Positions 38,701 to 50,700 of a stretch of 64,000 bases of DNA are shown here, piece after piece; position 1 is the stretch's first letter, and each line of letters begins with the position of its first letter. The notes beneath the pieces are model-generated. The model did not search any database, had not been told where the DNA came from, and worked only from the letters and a program-made list of their open reading frames with translations. Source of the stretch: Zygnema circumcarinatum. Lineage: Eukaryota > Streptophyta > Zygnematophyceae > Zygnematales > Zygnemataceae. Both the position numbers and the translations under genes were made by a program. The stretch covers positions 3,240,001 through 3,304,000 of the forward strand of contig CM074804.1 in the NCBI GenBank assembly GCA_037447605.1, written 5' to 3'.

Positions 38701-39546
38701 CTCGTCTCCATCTGTTTGGTCTGCCACGAACTGCCCCGCTCTGCGACGAAGAAGGTTGGTGCTAATCAGGGCAACCTTGTAACGTGCTATCGAACTAAGT
38801 AAAATGTATGGAGATAAAGTATGCAGCCGCCTATGCATGATTTAAGGCCCGAATGGACGTCTTGCTTATATGAGAAGAGAGATAGAATCCACCGGAGGGA
38901 TTGGCATTCCTCCAGCATGATGAACTGCTTCTTTCAATGACAAATTCACCTCACTAACCTGCGCCTATGAGATTCTCGTCTACGTCCATAGTGCTCCGGC
39001 TCACTATTTGTCGAAACTAGCTTTTCCTCAGTGCGGTTCAGCGGACATTGGTGTATGATTCAAGCCAGAGTCTACTTGCTCATTAATTAAGTTCCCTAAT
39101 CTTGCAGATAATTGAGGAGGCACATAGGATCCTTTGTCCAGGAGGGGCCTTGTCCATCATGGAAATGAACCCACATTCGCCAATCCTGCAGCAGATGGTC
39201 AACAACGTCTTTGCCTTCACTGCGGTACGTACATTTCTATGTTTCTTTTCCCTCCCCTCCCTCCCCTCCCTTTTTGTTTCTTTCTCATTACCTGCAATTG
39301 CTGGATTAAGTCCATCTCGATGGCCAATTCTATTTTTTCCACGCGCGATTTTGGAAAGTACTTGGTGGTCACTCATACTGAGATAAGTAGGGTGGGTTCT
39401 GTTTGCAGTTCAAAGCAACGGAGCCGTACTTTGACGACTATCGAACATTTCCAATTGAAGAGGCCATTGCAGAGAGGGGCTTTGAGCATCCCCAACAGCT
39501 GGAAAACACTCCTCGACATAGGACAATAGTTGCCCACAAGCTGTAG
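35784..39546 (+). CDS. Plastid-type SAM-dependent methyltransferase, 404 aa CDS
   Basis: Coding exons are 36057-36380, 37058-37327, 37528-37677, 38230-38319, 38629-38754, 39108-39224 and 39409-39546; all GT-AG and in phase. A probable 5' exon is 35784-35834 (it carries an ATG but does not join in frame). The first 90 residues (MRSICLNCNLRVSLTESF...) are basic and Ser-rich like a transit peptide. Conserved blocks are YPEYYIKPFHAYEKGNLSW, motif I IVDVGCATGLST (SAM loop), LIGLDLSPYFL, GEATGLPSESVDLVSIC, CHELP and RILCPGGALSIMEMNP, as in the plant type-11 methyltransferases (UbiE-like fold). The substrate cannot be read from the sequence. It could act on a plastid quinone or other small lipid; that is inference. 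Confidence 0.83.
35935..36002 (+). repeat. AT-rich tandem duplication in the 5' intron of the methyltransferase gene
   Basis: Two adjacent copies of an AT-only block around ATATACATATATATTTTTTT within the intron before the first coding exon. Confidence 0.7.
38061..38097 (+). repeat. Degenerate telomere-like tract in an intron of the methyltransferase gene
   Basis: TTTAGGG, TTAGG, ATTAGGG, TTAGGG and a TTTAGG follow each other with small variations. It is the second telomere-like stretch in the window and mixes six- and seven-base units. Confidence 0.7.
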
Positions 39547-40880
39547 TCCTAAATATCCTAATTTTATGTCTTTTGTTGCCCAAATAAATTTCACTGTCCT
39601 CCAATCACTATCCTTTCTGGCAGCATACCTTCGTTCAGTAGTCCCAAAAAAATAGTTAACAGTCAAGAGTCCCATGTAGGAAATATCCTTCTTGTTGGAA
39701 AAAGGTGATGATTGTTTCCCCAACGTATGGCCTCTCTCTAAAGAGGGATCAATTCCATGTTTCATCTACCACTCCGTGCCCACCCCCACGACCTTTGATC
39801 TCAGTTCCTTTATCATGTTGGTGGGTGGCATGTGAACCATCTACAAGGTCAAATGTACCTAGATTTGTTATTCCGTCGAAGTCGACTTCCATCGTAAAGA
39901 GTTTTGGAATGTGGGGTCTACCGATGCCCTGTTCTGATGGTCTAATGGTAGATAAACCAATCAACGAGATCGATTATATTGAAGAAGGCTACTGGGTTCA
40001 TTGCGTCGGTAAGCCACTAACAGTTTCACAATTGCAAAATGGAAATTTAAGCTGTGCTTGTGAAGTGATGTGGCATTGATCTCACGATGGCGATGCCATC
40101 AAATGTAGATGGACAACATCATCGTGGGGAACCACGAGGAACTGGTCTCGAAGGACCTAAGGACAAAAAAAAAGCTCGGTGCTGAAAGCTACGCTAGGCT
40201 CAACAACGCAGCCCTCCCTAGAAGCAGTGTGGCACATTGCGCGGAGGGCGGGGCCTGTGCTTGTGTTCATGTTTCCTTGACGTGCTTTTAAGTCACTCAT
40301 AGACATGATCCAAACCATCCATCCATACAGGCATCAAAGCTTATTAGAAGTTGCATAATTGGACCATTGAGTCCCCACTTACACGAGAATATCTGTGTCA
40401 CTTAACATAAAGTTCACAAAACGATCCACCTATTGATATTATGTTCACCAAAACCCCAAGCCCACACGTTCACAAAAACCCATACGTCGAAACCTATATT
40501 TCCATGGACTAATTGGGTTTCCATGTGAACTAAAGTAATCCTGAAGCCTAACATTGCACTTGGAAACGGCCTCATAGGCCCCTGCGGGTGTGAGCTATCA
40601 AAGCTATAGCAGGTAAGGTGATGAAGACCAGGGTACTGAGAAATTGTGCATTTTAAATCGCATCATGACAAGCTGCTACAACTAGCGATCGCTCTTAACA
40701 ACCTGGAATTGCTTCACAGGGAAGCAAAGCTCAGAATTGGTATTAAGATTAAATGACTGCAAAACAATTATTTTCACTACAAAAAAAAATAGGGCACCAA
40801 TTAATGACTAACGCTGAAGCGTAGAGAGCGATCACGCTACCTCTGTGGTAAAAAGTCCACCGGCCCATATAAACGAATGG
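39547..40880. other. Convergent intergenic region with one dispersed repeat copy
   Basis: Lies between the 3' ends of the methyltransferase (+) and CLC-d (-) genes. Apart from repeat copy B (40071-40220) and A-runs at about 40160 and 40780, no gene or RNA feature is seen. Confidence 0.5.
40071..40220 (+). repeat. Dispersed repeat copy B
   Basis: Contains GGCATTGATCTCACGATGGCG followed by a frame starting MAMPSNVDGQ at 40087. The similarity to copy C continues through AGGCTCAACAACGCAGCC up to about 40220, making this pair about 150 bases long. Confidence 0.75.
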
Positions 40881-43800
40881 TTATAGCATTGAAACACTCC
40901 TAACGCCCATGTCTCGCGCATCTACTTGTTGGTGTTTCAGCTTCTCTTCAAATGACTCCGAAAGGAGGTCCTTCCGAGTGATCACTCCCAACACCTTCTG
41001 GGGGTTGGGAACAACATAAAGATGGCGCAGCCCCAACTGGCGGAAGAGAGTATACACTTGGGACAGTGTCATTCCTTCTGAAACTGTATAGGGAGATCGG
41101 TTGGCAAATGGATGCAGATCTAAAAACATTTCCATGTGCTCCTCCGTTAGCTTTATGTTTTCGATCCGGAGGCCCTTCCCTGATCCAGCTTTGCCAAAAT
41201 CAAAGACGGACGAAAATCCATTGGTTCCATTCTGAGCCCTTCCTGAAACTGGGGGCTCCTGCGTTGTCTGAAATGCGCGCTTGTTGTTCAATAGCACGAG
41301 AAGATGTGAGCGAAGCACAACCCCATATAGCCCTTCCTTGTCTTTAGAGTCTGGTCCATTGATAACAGGAAAAGCGTTATGAGTTGTTGTTTGCAGCACC
41401 TCGTATATCCTTCCAACACGCTCCACTCCTACAAATGCGACGGGCTCCTTATGCACAGCGTCCATTGCCTCCAACCTCTTCATGAACTGCGGAGGATGGG
41501 CTTCAAGCAGTGGAACACGCTTGAACCTCAAGTGCGTGTCGTATATGGCATGGTTGAAGAAATCCCCAACAGTTTTGGCCACCAAAAGGACCAGCATAAT
41601 TAATGGAAGCATAGTGAGATTTCCTGTAAGCTCCAAAAGAATCACACATAGAGATACAGTCATCCGCATGGAGCCTCCGAGGAATGACGCTGAGCCCAAG
41701 AGCGCATAGGTGCCCTCATTCACTCGCTCCGGACCAGCCACAGAGACCATGAATCGCCCAACAAGCCGTCCATATGTGGCACCGCAGAGAATGGAAGGGA
41801 CAAAAAGGCCGGAAGGAACTGCAATTCCATACGTTATAAGGGAAAGAGTATACACACTAATAAGAGTAACACCTAGGGCTTGGTACCTGCAACATGACAT
41901 ACAGCCGTACAGCTGAAGTTAGCTTCGACAAACAATGCCCTGATTGATGTTATTGCTCAGTCAATTAACAACCCGACTGATGTTTAACACGAACCCATTC
42001 ACGGTTTTGGTGCATGACACCGTAGTTTATGAATTAGCTGTGACAAAAATCGAGCAAATGCAAGTCGATCCTTTACTTGTCATGTACGGGTGCAGGACCT
42101 ATGAGGCTCACCACACTATTTATACGATTCCAAACTCCCCTTCAAGACTGGAAACCATTCAAACCAGAAGATAATGACAACGTCATCTCTAGATAGGTGG
42201 AGTACTTACGAGAACTCGTTATCTGTGCCTGCGCTGAACAGGTTGCGAATGACATCATCATTAGTGTTGAACATGAGACTTGCGAGATCATTGTAATGCC
42301 CTTCAGGGCAGTTGAAAGATTTAAAATTTCCAATACGACCCTTTGTTGGGCACTGTATATGTGATGTGTCGGAAGGGCATGGCGTGCATGTAGCTGTCCA
42401 TGGCAGAGAAAACTGCACGAGAGAAGTCACCAGGGCAATGCTGGCTGCATCTGCAACTCTAACCCAGGGAGACATCCTGCATGCAGAGAAAAGTTTACAT
42501 ATGAACCCACCAACAGTGAGAAGTAGAATAGTAATGCGTGCAGGAAAAACACCAGAAGTGAGAGGAGCAGACGTCAAACAGTACTCGAATGATCTCAGGT
42601 GCAGTGGACTTCACATCCATGTGATATACTACTCGTTCTGCATGTCCCATTTGGGCATGAGTTAACCGTCCAGATAGTTTAATGATGATAATTATTGATT
42701 ATTGATTAATTATAATTATTATTATTATTATCGATCACTTCTTCAACTCCTGAGGTAAGCTGTACAATCAATAGCTTCCTACAGATACAACCTTCAGCCT
42801 GAAAAGGCTCATATATCATCTAAGCGGCATAAGTCTTGAGCTGAAAGAAACGAAAAGTACACATGTGACTGAGCAGGATGTGTAGAGGAAACAAATTATA
42901 AGGGATACGCGTCTCGTGATTCACAAGAAAGTTAAGCAGTACTGCAGCTTAAGCTCACCTATTAAGCCAGTCTCGGCGCCATGTACAGATGTTCAAGTTC
43001 AGTTGATTGAAGAGACTTCCCAAAATGCCTCCAGTGACTCCGAGTACCGCAACAGGGGCCAGTTCCAATAGACCATAATTCGTGTGTAAGTCAAATTCGT
43101 CGAAAATAATGAAACCCCCTGAACTGTAGAGGCCACAATTCCCATTTTCACACCAAGCCATAGCTGTGCGTACTACCACTGCCACAACAGCATTAGTGAA
43201 GAACGCGCGCCAAAGCAAAGGGCTTCGCCACCTGCAAGCACAGGAGCAGAAGGGGGCGTTGAAAACGAGAGAGGAGGTTATAAGGTTGCAAACATTATAA
43301 ACGAGTGATTTTCCAGTATGCTCAATCCTAAGATGAAATCTATTCCTTCCTCAAAGAATGCGAATGGATACAACCCCCTCCACACCTACCATGATGTGGC
43401 CTCCTCCAGGGCGAACAACACCCCCCCCACGGGAGCTCGGAAAGCAGCGGCTACACCAGCAGCCGCTCCACATGTGACAAGGTCTCTTCTGTCACGATCA
43501 TTCTTAAAGAAGCGAAGCCACTTGCAGTCAAGGCCATAGCGGCGAGAACCCCCCTGTCCAAGCAGGGCTGCTATACAGGCTCCTGTGTGTACCAAGGGGC
43601 CCTCCTTTCCTACCACTAAGCCGCCCCCTACAGAGCCGATGCTGCCAAATATCTGCAGCAGAAGAGGGTCCAAGTAAGGGAGGAGTTCAGCAGATGAAGG
43701 CAAATATAAACATAGCAAAGCATTTGGAATAGCGGTCAGGAGGAGGGATCAAAGAAAGCGAGGAACTACAGGAAGACGGTCGCCGACTCATTATGAGAGG

Positions 43801-46074
43801 GGCACCTGCGGACAAGCAGAGAGCGGAGCAAGGAATGGGCAACCCTACAATGTAAATAGTGGTAGAGGAGAGAAGTGAGGAAACGGAAACTGGACCCGGT
43901 GCATATGGACCAGAGACGCTAGTGACGCTCACCTTTACAAAGAGGGTGGATGGATGCAAAATATTGGGCACATCAACGCCATTCAAATAGGCCTTCACTT
44001 CCGGAATGCCCGAGCCAGCAGCCGCAGGCCCGACGAAGACACAGAGAGTTGCGGCAGCCATAACCAGCACAATGTTGCACGCAGCATAGGTGACGCATCC
44101 TAAGGTGTGCCTGCATACGACGCGCAAAGGTACTTCTTACAGTAAGTTTACGTTGAGCATGGCTGTAACTTGTCCATAAAGCAAGCAGAGTAGAAACACG
44201 AAGGTAAAAAATGGGGAAACAACGATAAGGATAACCCTCGAGGCGAACCAGAGATAAATTGATCGGAGACAAGCAAACAAAGTAGAGACACAAAGAAGAA
44301 GTCAACGGAACGAGAGGGAAGGGAAGGTTTAAGAGCACAAGAGACATGGAAGGGAGGGAGGGAAGGGCCAAAAGGACTGCAGACACCGGAAAGGAGGGAA
44401 GTAAGCGGGAGGTGACCAGGAGTCCATACAGAAAGAGAATGAAAAGGAAAGAGTCCTCAAGAAAAAGGAGAAGAAACAGGTTAAAAATTGAGGACTATTC
44501 GAGGCAAGTTTTCACCTTTTACATGTATCTGCCATCCCATGTAATCTATACAGTTCCATACCCACAAAAAGAACAACGCATTTGAAAAATGGGCCAAACT
44601 GTGTTGGAAAAAGAGAGCATAACGATTTGCTGTTCCCAACCGAATACAACTCTGTTTCTCAAGCTTGTGACATCGTGCATCCACTGCCACGGGTGATGAG
44701 CCTGGCAATAGTTCTGGGCAAGACCCGCTCACCTGCTGTATGCATAGTCAAGCAGGAAAATATCCCAAGAGATTTATGGCTCCCTTACATCAGAAGCTGC
44801 AAATCCCTTTCAAGAACAAACCTCCCTTACTCATTCTGAAGCTAACCAAAGTGCTGTCTTGTTCCCTTTTCCTGCAGCTGCAGCTTGCAAAGCTTCTCAC
44901 CAGCCATTGTTTGTGAAGTAAACAACAGTCTGGAATTTGAGGCCAGCCAAATTCTCCACGGCCATATTGATTCCAAACGACGCGAAGCCCGTCCCAATTC
45001 CAATGAGAAGAACAAACACCCACTTCAGCACAATGTATTGATACTGCTCAGCTTGAGTTCGTGATCGCCAGTCTTCTTTGTACACTGCTGATTCGACAAT
45101 CCTGCAGCCCCTCCAACATGTCATATTCTCAATCACAACCGAATTACTATGCCATTCAATGGCCGATAGCAAGTTAGGTCCAGAGAGCAGCTTCGGGAAC
45201 TTTTGGACCATTTACTTCCTAAAAGGTCAACCGAAAGATTCCCAGCCTTATGATAGATTCGTTTTCCAAACCCTTCCCTGGAAAAAGCTGGGATCTCTTG
45301 TCAGAGTTTGCTGTAAAGCAAGCAGCTTAAAATTTGTGAACTGGCCGACTGACAAACGGCCAAAACTAAGCGGAGGACACAATTTTCAGTTATTTCGATT
45401 AGCTGCAGCTTTCAAAGTTTGATCGAAACAGCACCACATGCCCTCGAAATGCATGCTGATCCTTGCTCGCCTTTCGAACACAAGACCATTGAGGACAGGT
45501 ATCACTGTAATTCATAAAAGCCTGCTAGAAAGAAAGGCCGCCTTATTCCGATGACTGTTGATGCATTCAGCAAAATCTGCGAGAACTCGTGAATTCAAAG
45601 GGAAAAAAAACCTACGACATGAACTGACTCCGTTTTCACAAAGCACAAGCCCTCCTTCCTCCTCTCCCTCCACTCCAGAACATCAGCACTTGAGGAAGCT
45701 GGAGCAAGAAGCAGGGAGGCAAGAGAAACGAGGGAGAGTCCGCACTCGTAATCAAGACTTTCAATCTGCGGCACTCCAACTGCAGGGCCTGCACCGCCGT
45801 CAAGGGTGGACTTTCTGCTGAAGTAAATCTCGCCATCTTGGCCTAGTCTCCTGGCCCTGTTTCTTGTAGTCTGCACTTCGTCTTCACCGTCTGCCTCCCT
45901 CACTTCCACTCCGTCACCCCTCCCCTCACTCTCCCACTCTCCCAGTCTCTCCCCTTGCGGCCCCCCTGCGTGCCTAGTCCCATAGCCGTTCTCTGGGTCC
46001 TGCGCTGAGGCCTGCCCCTGCAGAAGCGGCGTGGCCTCGTCGTGGCGGTCGCCGTTCTCCAGCTGCCGCGCCAT
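40881..46074 (-). CDS. CLC-D: CLC-d-type chloride/proton antiporter, 7 exons, 838 aa
   Basis: Exons are 46074-45746, 45101-44901, 44110-43933, 43652-43390, 43231-42959, 42476-42210 and 41886-40881; all GT-AG, total divisible by three. Diagnostic motifs are GSGIPEVKAYLNG (selectivity loop with Ser, the chloride-preferring state; nitrate-type plant CLCs have Pro), GKEGPLVHTGACIA with the gating Glu, FALEEATSW with the proton Glu, GTYALLGSASFLGGSMR with the central Tyr, then two CBS domains ending at VLGVITRKDLL. Long stretches (IFGSIGSVGGGL, DRRDLVTCGAAAGVAAAFRA) match CLC-d, which in Arabidopsis works in the trans-Golgi network alongside the V-ATPase. The acidic N-terminus begins MARQLENGDRHDEATPLL. 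A GA/CT tract lies just upstream of the start. Confidence 0.93.
42675..42735. repeat. AT-rich low-complexity tract in a CLC-d intron
   Basis: Runs of ATTATT and TGATTATTGATTA between exons 5 and 6. Confidence 0.7.
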
Positions 46075-46099
46075 GCGGGCGGAGCTCGCGCGAGCAGGC

Positions 46100-46112
46100 A
46101 GGCAGACCGTCC

Positions 46113-46150
<38 letters not shown>

Positions 46151-46560
46151 AGGGAGACTGCTGGAGACGGCTCCTGGACCGTACGGTACGGCACAGATTC
46201 CCTTTGTTAAGGACTAACGGGATCGGATACAGTAGCGCGTGATGTGACATGATTGGGCGTGACGAGACGCCACGTCACGCTGGGCCCCCGTCGGAGTCCG
46301 GGGCACAGAGGGGACCGCCAATGGCTCAACGCCACGTGGCGAGGCGCAGAGAGGGAGAGGGAACAGGGGGGAGGGCGGCACCGCGCAGGGCGGGCCGCGG
46401 GACCAACCGTGGGGAGGGCTGCCTGCCAACCATTGGTTCGCGACCCGGCCACCCATTGCCATCACCCGAACCATTTGGCGTTGGACCGCGTGGTGACCGT
46501 GTCGGTGGCCTTCCGCCGCTCCCTCGCGATGTTGCCGCACATCGGTGACCTTCGCGGCTG
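46100..46560 (-). promoter_or_regulatory. CpG-rich promoter of CLC-d
   Basis: Upstream of the ATG at 46074 come a GA/CT tract (46113-46155), a GTAC palindrome cluster (accGTACGGTACGG, 46178-46191), a TGACATGA/GTGACGAG/CGTCACG run (46235-46280) and a G-box GCCACGTGGC (46331-46340). The island ends where repeat copy C begins. Confidence 0.55.
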
Positions 46561-46716
46561 CTTCTAGAGGCTGCGTTGTTGAGCCTAGGCGTAGTTTTCC
46601 GCTCTCAGCTTCTTTCTTTTTGTGCTTAGGTCCTTTGCGACCAGTTCCTCGTGGTTCCCCATGATGATTTTGTCCATGTACATTTGATGGCATCATGGCC
46701 ATCGTGAGGTCAATGC
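46560..46716 (-). repeat. Dispersed repeat copy C
   Basis: Minus-strand copy with ATG at about 46702 and a frame beginning MAMMPSNVHGQNHHGE, continuing through a Lys-rich segment (GPKHKKKEAES). It is the best-preserved frame of the family and matches copy B over about 150 bases. Confidence 0.75.
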
Positions 46717-47017
46717 CACATCTTCCCTACGCTGCCCTCCTTACATTTTCGCCAAAAAGACCAAGGTGTTTTCAATATTCATGAATCTGCCGAGTTCCTT
46801 CCTTTGGACCTCCACCTCCGCTACTACCTCGGGCAGTACTACCTCGAGAAATCACCTCGACCACCGATTTTTCGATAGTGAAATATAAAGATGCACTGGC
46901 TTCAAAATGAGCTCCTAAAGTATTGGTAGAAGGCACATTTCATCAAAAATAAATCTCGTTGTGACGGGGACAGAATCTGGTTGTATTCAGTCCCCTTCAA
47001 GGGCGACAAAGCATGCT
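46717..47017. other. Spacer between repeat copies C and D
   Basis: Ordinary sequence. The two flanking copies have opposite orientation, only 300 bp apart. No gene is seen. Confidence 0.5.
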
Positions 47018-47062
47018 GCATTGATCTCACGATGGCGATGATGCCATCAAATGGACATGGAC
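47018..47062 (+). repeat. Dispersed repeat copy D (short fragment)
   Basis: GCATTGATCTCACGATGGCG then ATGATGCCATCAAATGGACATGG; the similarity stops abruptly after about 45 bases. This shows that the 5' end of the family is shared even when the rest is lost. Confidence 0.7.
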
Positions 47063-47409
47063 CTTCAAGGGATGCTGGTCATTAAGATGCTGCATACAGT
47101 TATCTGCTCGAAAACAGTCGAAGTATTTTGGGCGATCTGTAGATTTCCTCTTGGCGCCAACCTTATCTTCGCGCCCAAACACGAGGCAGAAACGATACAC
47201 ACACACAAGCAGCCGCAAGGCCTGTCTGTGAGTCCGAGCAGTGAGTGCCCTTGAGACCAAACGTGTCGTCGTGGCCGCTTGGAACTCACAAACTTGTGCT
47301 CGTCGTCATTGCCGGCATTTCAGGCTTCAACACTGCAGCCAGAGAAGCAAGCAGGCAGGCCAACGGGCGGGCGGGCAGACAGACAATATTTCGTTTCATC
47401 CGCACGCCT

Positions 47410-47436
47410 CATGGAGGTTTTTTTTTTTTTTTTTTT
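47410..47436 (-). repeat. Poly(T) tract (poly(A) on minus strand)
   Basis: About 24 T residues in a row. It could be the tail of an old minus-strand retroposed copy or a simple repeat; no body is recognisable beside it. Confidence 0.5.
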
Positions 47437-47539
47437 TTTTTCTCTCATATTGAATGGGCAGCTTTATTTTCGGGACTTTCTGTGATTTGTTTTCGGTATG
47501 TACGTGGACTTCTTCAAAATAAATCCCGTATTTGACGAT

Positions 47540-47758
47540 GCCTGCCGGCCCGTCATGCCGGGAAAGCACGGCGCGGCACGCGGAGGCGTACGGTACGGTA
47601 CCGGGCCGGTCCCAAGTTCCCAACTGGGCCAACTTGTAGCGCAACAAATGATGGGAAGGTCCTGAGGCTCGGGGAGGGGTCAGGCGGGTGCCTTGCAGGC
47701 AGGCAGGCAGGCAGCCGCCATGGCTGGCTTGTAGGGGTGGCGATTAGGGTTTGCAGCT
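47540..47758 (+). promoter_or_regulatory. Promoter and 5' UTR of the Popeye-like gene, with a 4-codon uORF
   Basis: Contains the GTAC cluster gcGTACGGTACGGTACcggg (47586-47605), a (GGCA)n run at about 47690-47713, and an upstream ATG at 47720 in good context (gccgccATGG) that gives only Met-Ala-Gly-Leu before TAG at 47732-47734, about 25 bp before the main ATG. Such a minimal uORF may lower translation of the main frame; that is inference. Confidence 0.5.
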
Positions 47759-50700
47759 ATGGCTGCGCGCTGTCAAGCAGGCGTGAGGTCGCCTTATTTT
47801 ACTGCATTCATTAGGCGCTCGTTTCTGTCTTGGCGCAGCGAGAGGACGGCTACTCCTGCAAGCAGGCCGTACAGATGGGATCAAGCCAGGAGCCAAGGAG
47901 GCGCTTTTTTTTTCGGAGCTCTGAAACCTGTTTCAGGGCAGGGATCCCATGGCTTGCTTTTTGTTCATCTGTACAGAGTGAACCTGAATGGTCTGAAGGA
48001 AGTTTATCAAAAAGCCTTTTGTGGTACCACTGCCAAAATGAAGCTCTCGTTCCACTCAAATGTATACCCCGGCCTTAAAAAATCTCTTCCGCACTATGGA
48101 TCGAAACCCTTTAGTGTTCAATTTCTGTCGAATGTGGCATTGCTCAGACGTTTGTGGCAACCTTCTTGTCGCCAATACTCCGTATCTTCGAACTTTCTTG
48201 CTAGAATTCAGCTGCCCCATATTCGGGACAATTTGTTATTGCCGAAAATGGCATTACTGTACAGTAAGTCATCGCATTTAGGGCCCACTTTTTCGTCCGT
48301 TCAACGAAATGTTAACAACATCGCCTATCCCTCTATGAGACGATCCTTCAGCAGCACTACAAAAGTGAGAAATCAAGTATCGCAAGAAGCTGCTCTAACT
48401 CCTCCTGCTCCCGTCACCTCCGGTGGCGTCCATCCAACGAGCGGCCCAAAGTTGAAACTCTCCCTGCTTGCAAGTATTCGAGAGAAGTTAGGAGTGACGC
48501 CGAGGATGCTTCTTGTTTTAGGGCATACAGCATCTCTGTTTGGCGTATTGGCCCTGTACATGAAAGACATGCTGTGGCTGCGGACATTCATGGTGTGCGG
48601 AAGCTGTTGCGGAATAGCGTTCAATATGCTGCAGCCCTCCCCGTTGAAGATCCCCGCCATGTGGGGATGCGTATTCATCGCCATAAATGTCTTCCAGGTG
48701 CAGCATAACAGCCATAAATTGCTCTTGCAAGTCACCACATTATTGGTGGAAGATCATTCAGTTAATTTTACTTATCCTTAGAGGGCGGCAGGGATAAACC
48801 CTTTGTGGGTACCTTGCATGGGTTACAGTTCAGGTGCCGAGTATTATGTGATTGCTCTTGAATGCAATTTGCAATCATTCTAATGAGTAGCAACCAATGC
48901 AAATTTTTTGCATTGACGCACCCGAACGACGAGATTCGTGAATTGGTTTTACCCCTGAGAAAAGTGAATTGGTGTTGCTGATTGCTGAATTTTGAATATT
49001 TTTTTTGTCTTACTTGGCTCTTCCTTTGAAGGCAGATTGGAGTTCTCTTGCACGAACGACGTCCGGTATGCCGCCTACCTCCAACTCGTAACCACTTCAA
49101 GTAGAGGTGGCTGACTCCAATGATAGAACATATTTCTTTTGTTACTGGATAAGTCTTGTCATCTCTGTCAGATCAGAACCCGTACAAATTTCCGAATTTC
49201 AAAAACAAAGCATGGACATTACGGCAATTCCATTCTACTGTGATGAGTTATCATTTCTTATATTGACGGGATTTTTCTAGCCTATAATGGAGAGTACCTG
49301 ATCTTATCCATGTAACGAAAATGACTTCACACAGCTTTCAACAATGAGTTATAAGAGCAAAAAGTATTAAAGAAAATGCCAGAGTTGCACACAATAACGT
49401 AGATAGTTAGATACAGTGATATTATATTGGCCAGTTCATTGGTTGAATTTTGGAATCAAGTGGTGAATCTTGATGGCAACATTGCAGATTACATTCAAGA
49501 CCGAAGAGGCAGAGGTTTATGCAGCAGTGTTTCAAAAGCATGGAGTGACGCCCCATCAGTTTGAAAAGCTTATGCGGCAAGCAGGAGCGACATGGCTGGA
49601 CCTCCCTGCTGGCCATGTGGTGAGTAAGAGCTGCAGCAGGATGTGAGGGAAGTTACTGTTCATGGAAAGACGAAGTTGAGACGAGGAAAAAGGTGAAATA
49701 TTTATCACTTTATTTTGCGAATTAAACAGATCTATTCAGTTTCAGGCAACGCCTGTCTGTTGAGCTTTCTGTATGATGGACGGAAAGGCCTGTGGCTATG
49801 GCAGATCCTGAAGGAGGGTGATCTCGTGGAGTATGTCAGTGTAATTGTCAGGTTGGTGCCTTGCTTGGCTTGTCCCATAGACGACACTTATTTTGTTGTC
49901 TAAATGAAAGTTTCATGTCCTCAATAGGTTCTTCTTCTAAACCCCTTCACTGTGCCGGATCCTTGGGTATCGATTATTCATTCGTATTCATTTTTCATTC
50001 TGGCCCACGCTCGCCAAGTATTTCCACAGCTGCTGTTTGAATGCGTACAGTGAGTAGCGAAATCACGAAGAGTTGCCGAAAGAGCATTAGACAACTTTGG
50101 ATACGTTGGCAAGTGCCTGATCACAGGGGTGGCATTGTAGCCTCAAGGTTGATAGAGATGTCTGCTCGCTACTCATTTACTATTCGAGCTTGTGGAGAGC
50201 AGCGGCAGAATAGAGGTGAGCAAAGACGGAGAAATGGTGGGAGAGATGGGCCCCGGCTGCCTCATTGGTGAGACATCGCTGCTGCTTCAGGACCACCGCG
50301 CGGGGCACACCGTCCTCACTGCGGAGCCCTCGCGAATTGTGAGCTGGCCTCGCAGCCGGTACGCTCCAAACTCTTAAACCTTTGGGACAGACAACAATGG
50401 ACTACTGATTTCAATGGATGAACGTGGAATCTCATCATAAAAGTCCTTTGGTCGGCTGTGGCTCTGCAAGTAGGATCAGAGGCCTGAGCCTACTCTTCTC
50501 GTAGTTGGAATAAAAAGGAGGATGGGTGGTGAAGAGCCACAAGCCCTGCAAACATAATAGACAATTCTGCAGCTGAGATGGGAGGGTCTCAGGCTCAGCC
50601 AGACACTCGCCTGCGATCAGAACCTGCTCCTCTCTACTGCCCATGTTATCAACAGCGATCTCGCCCTCAAGCTGAAGAACTCTGCCAACCTCTCCAACCG

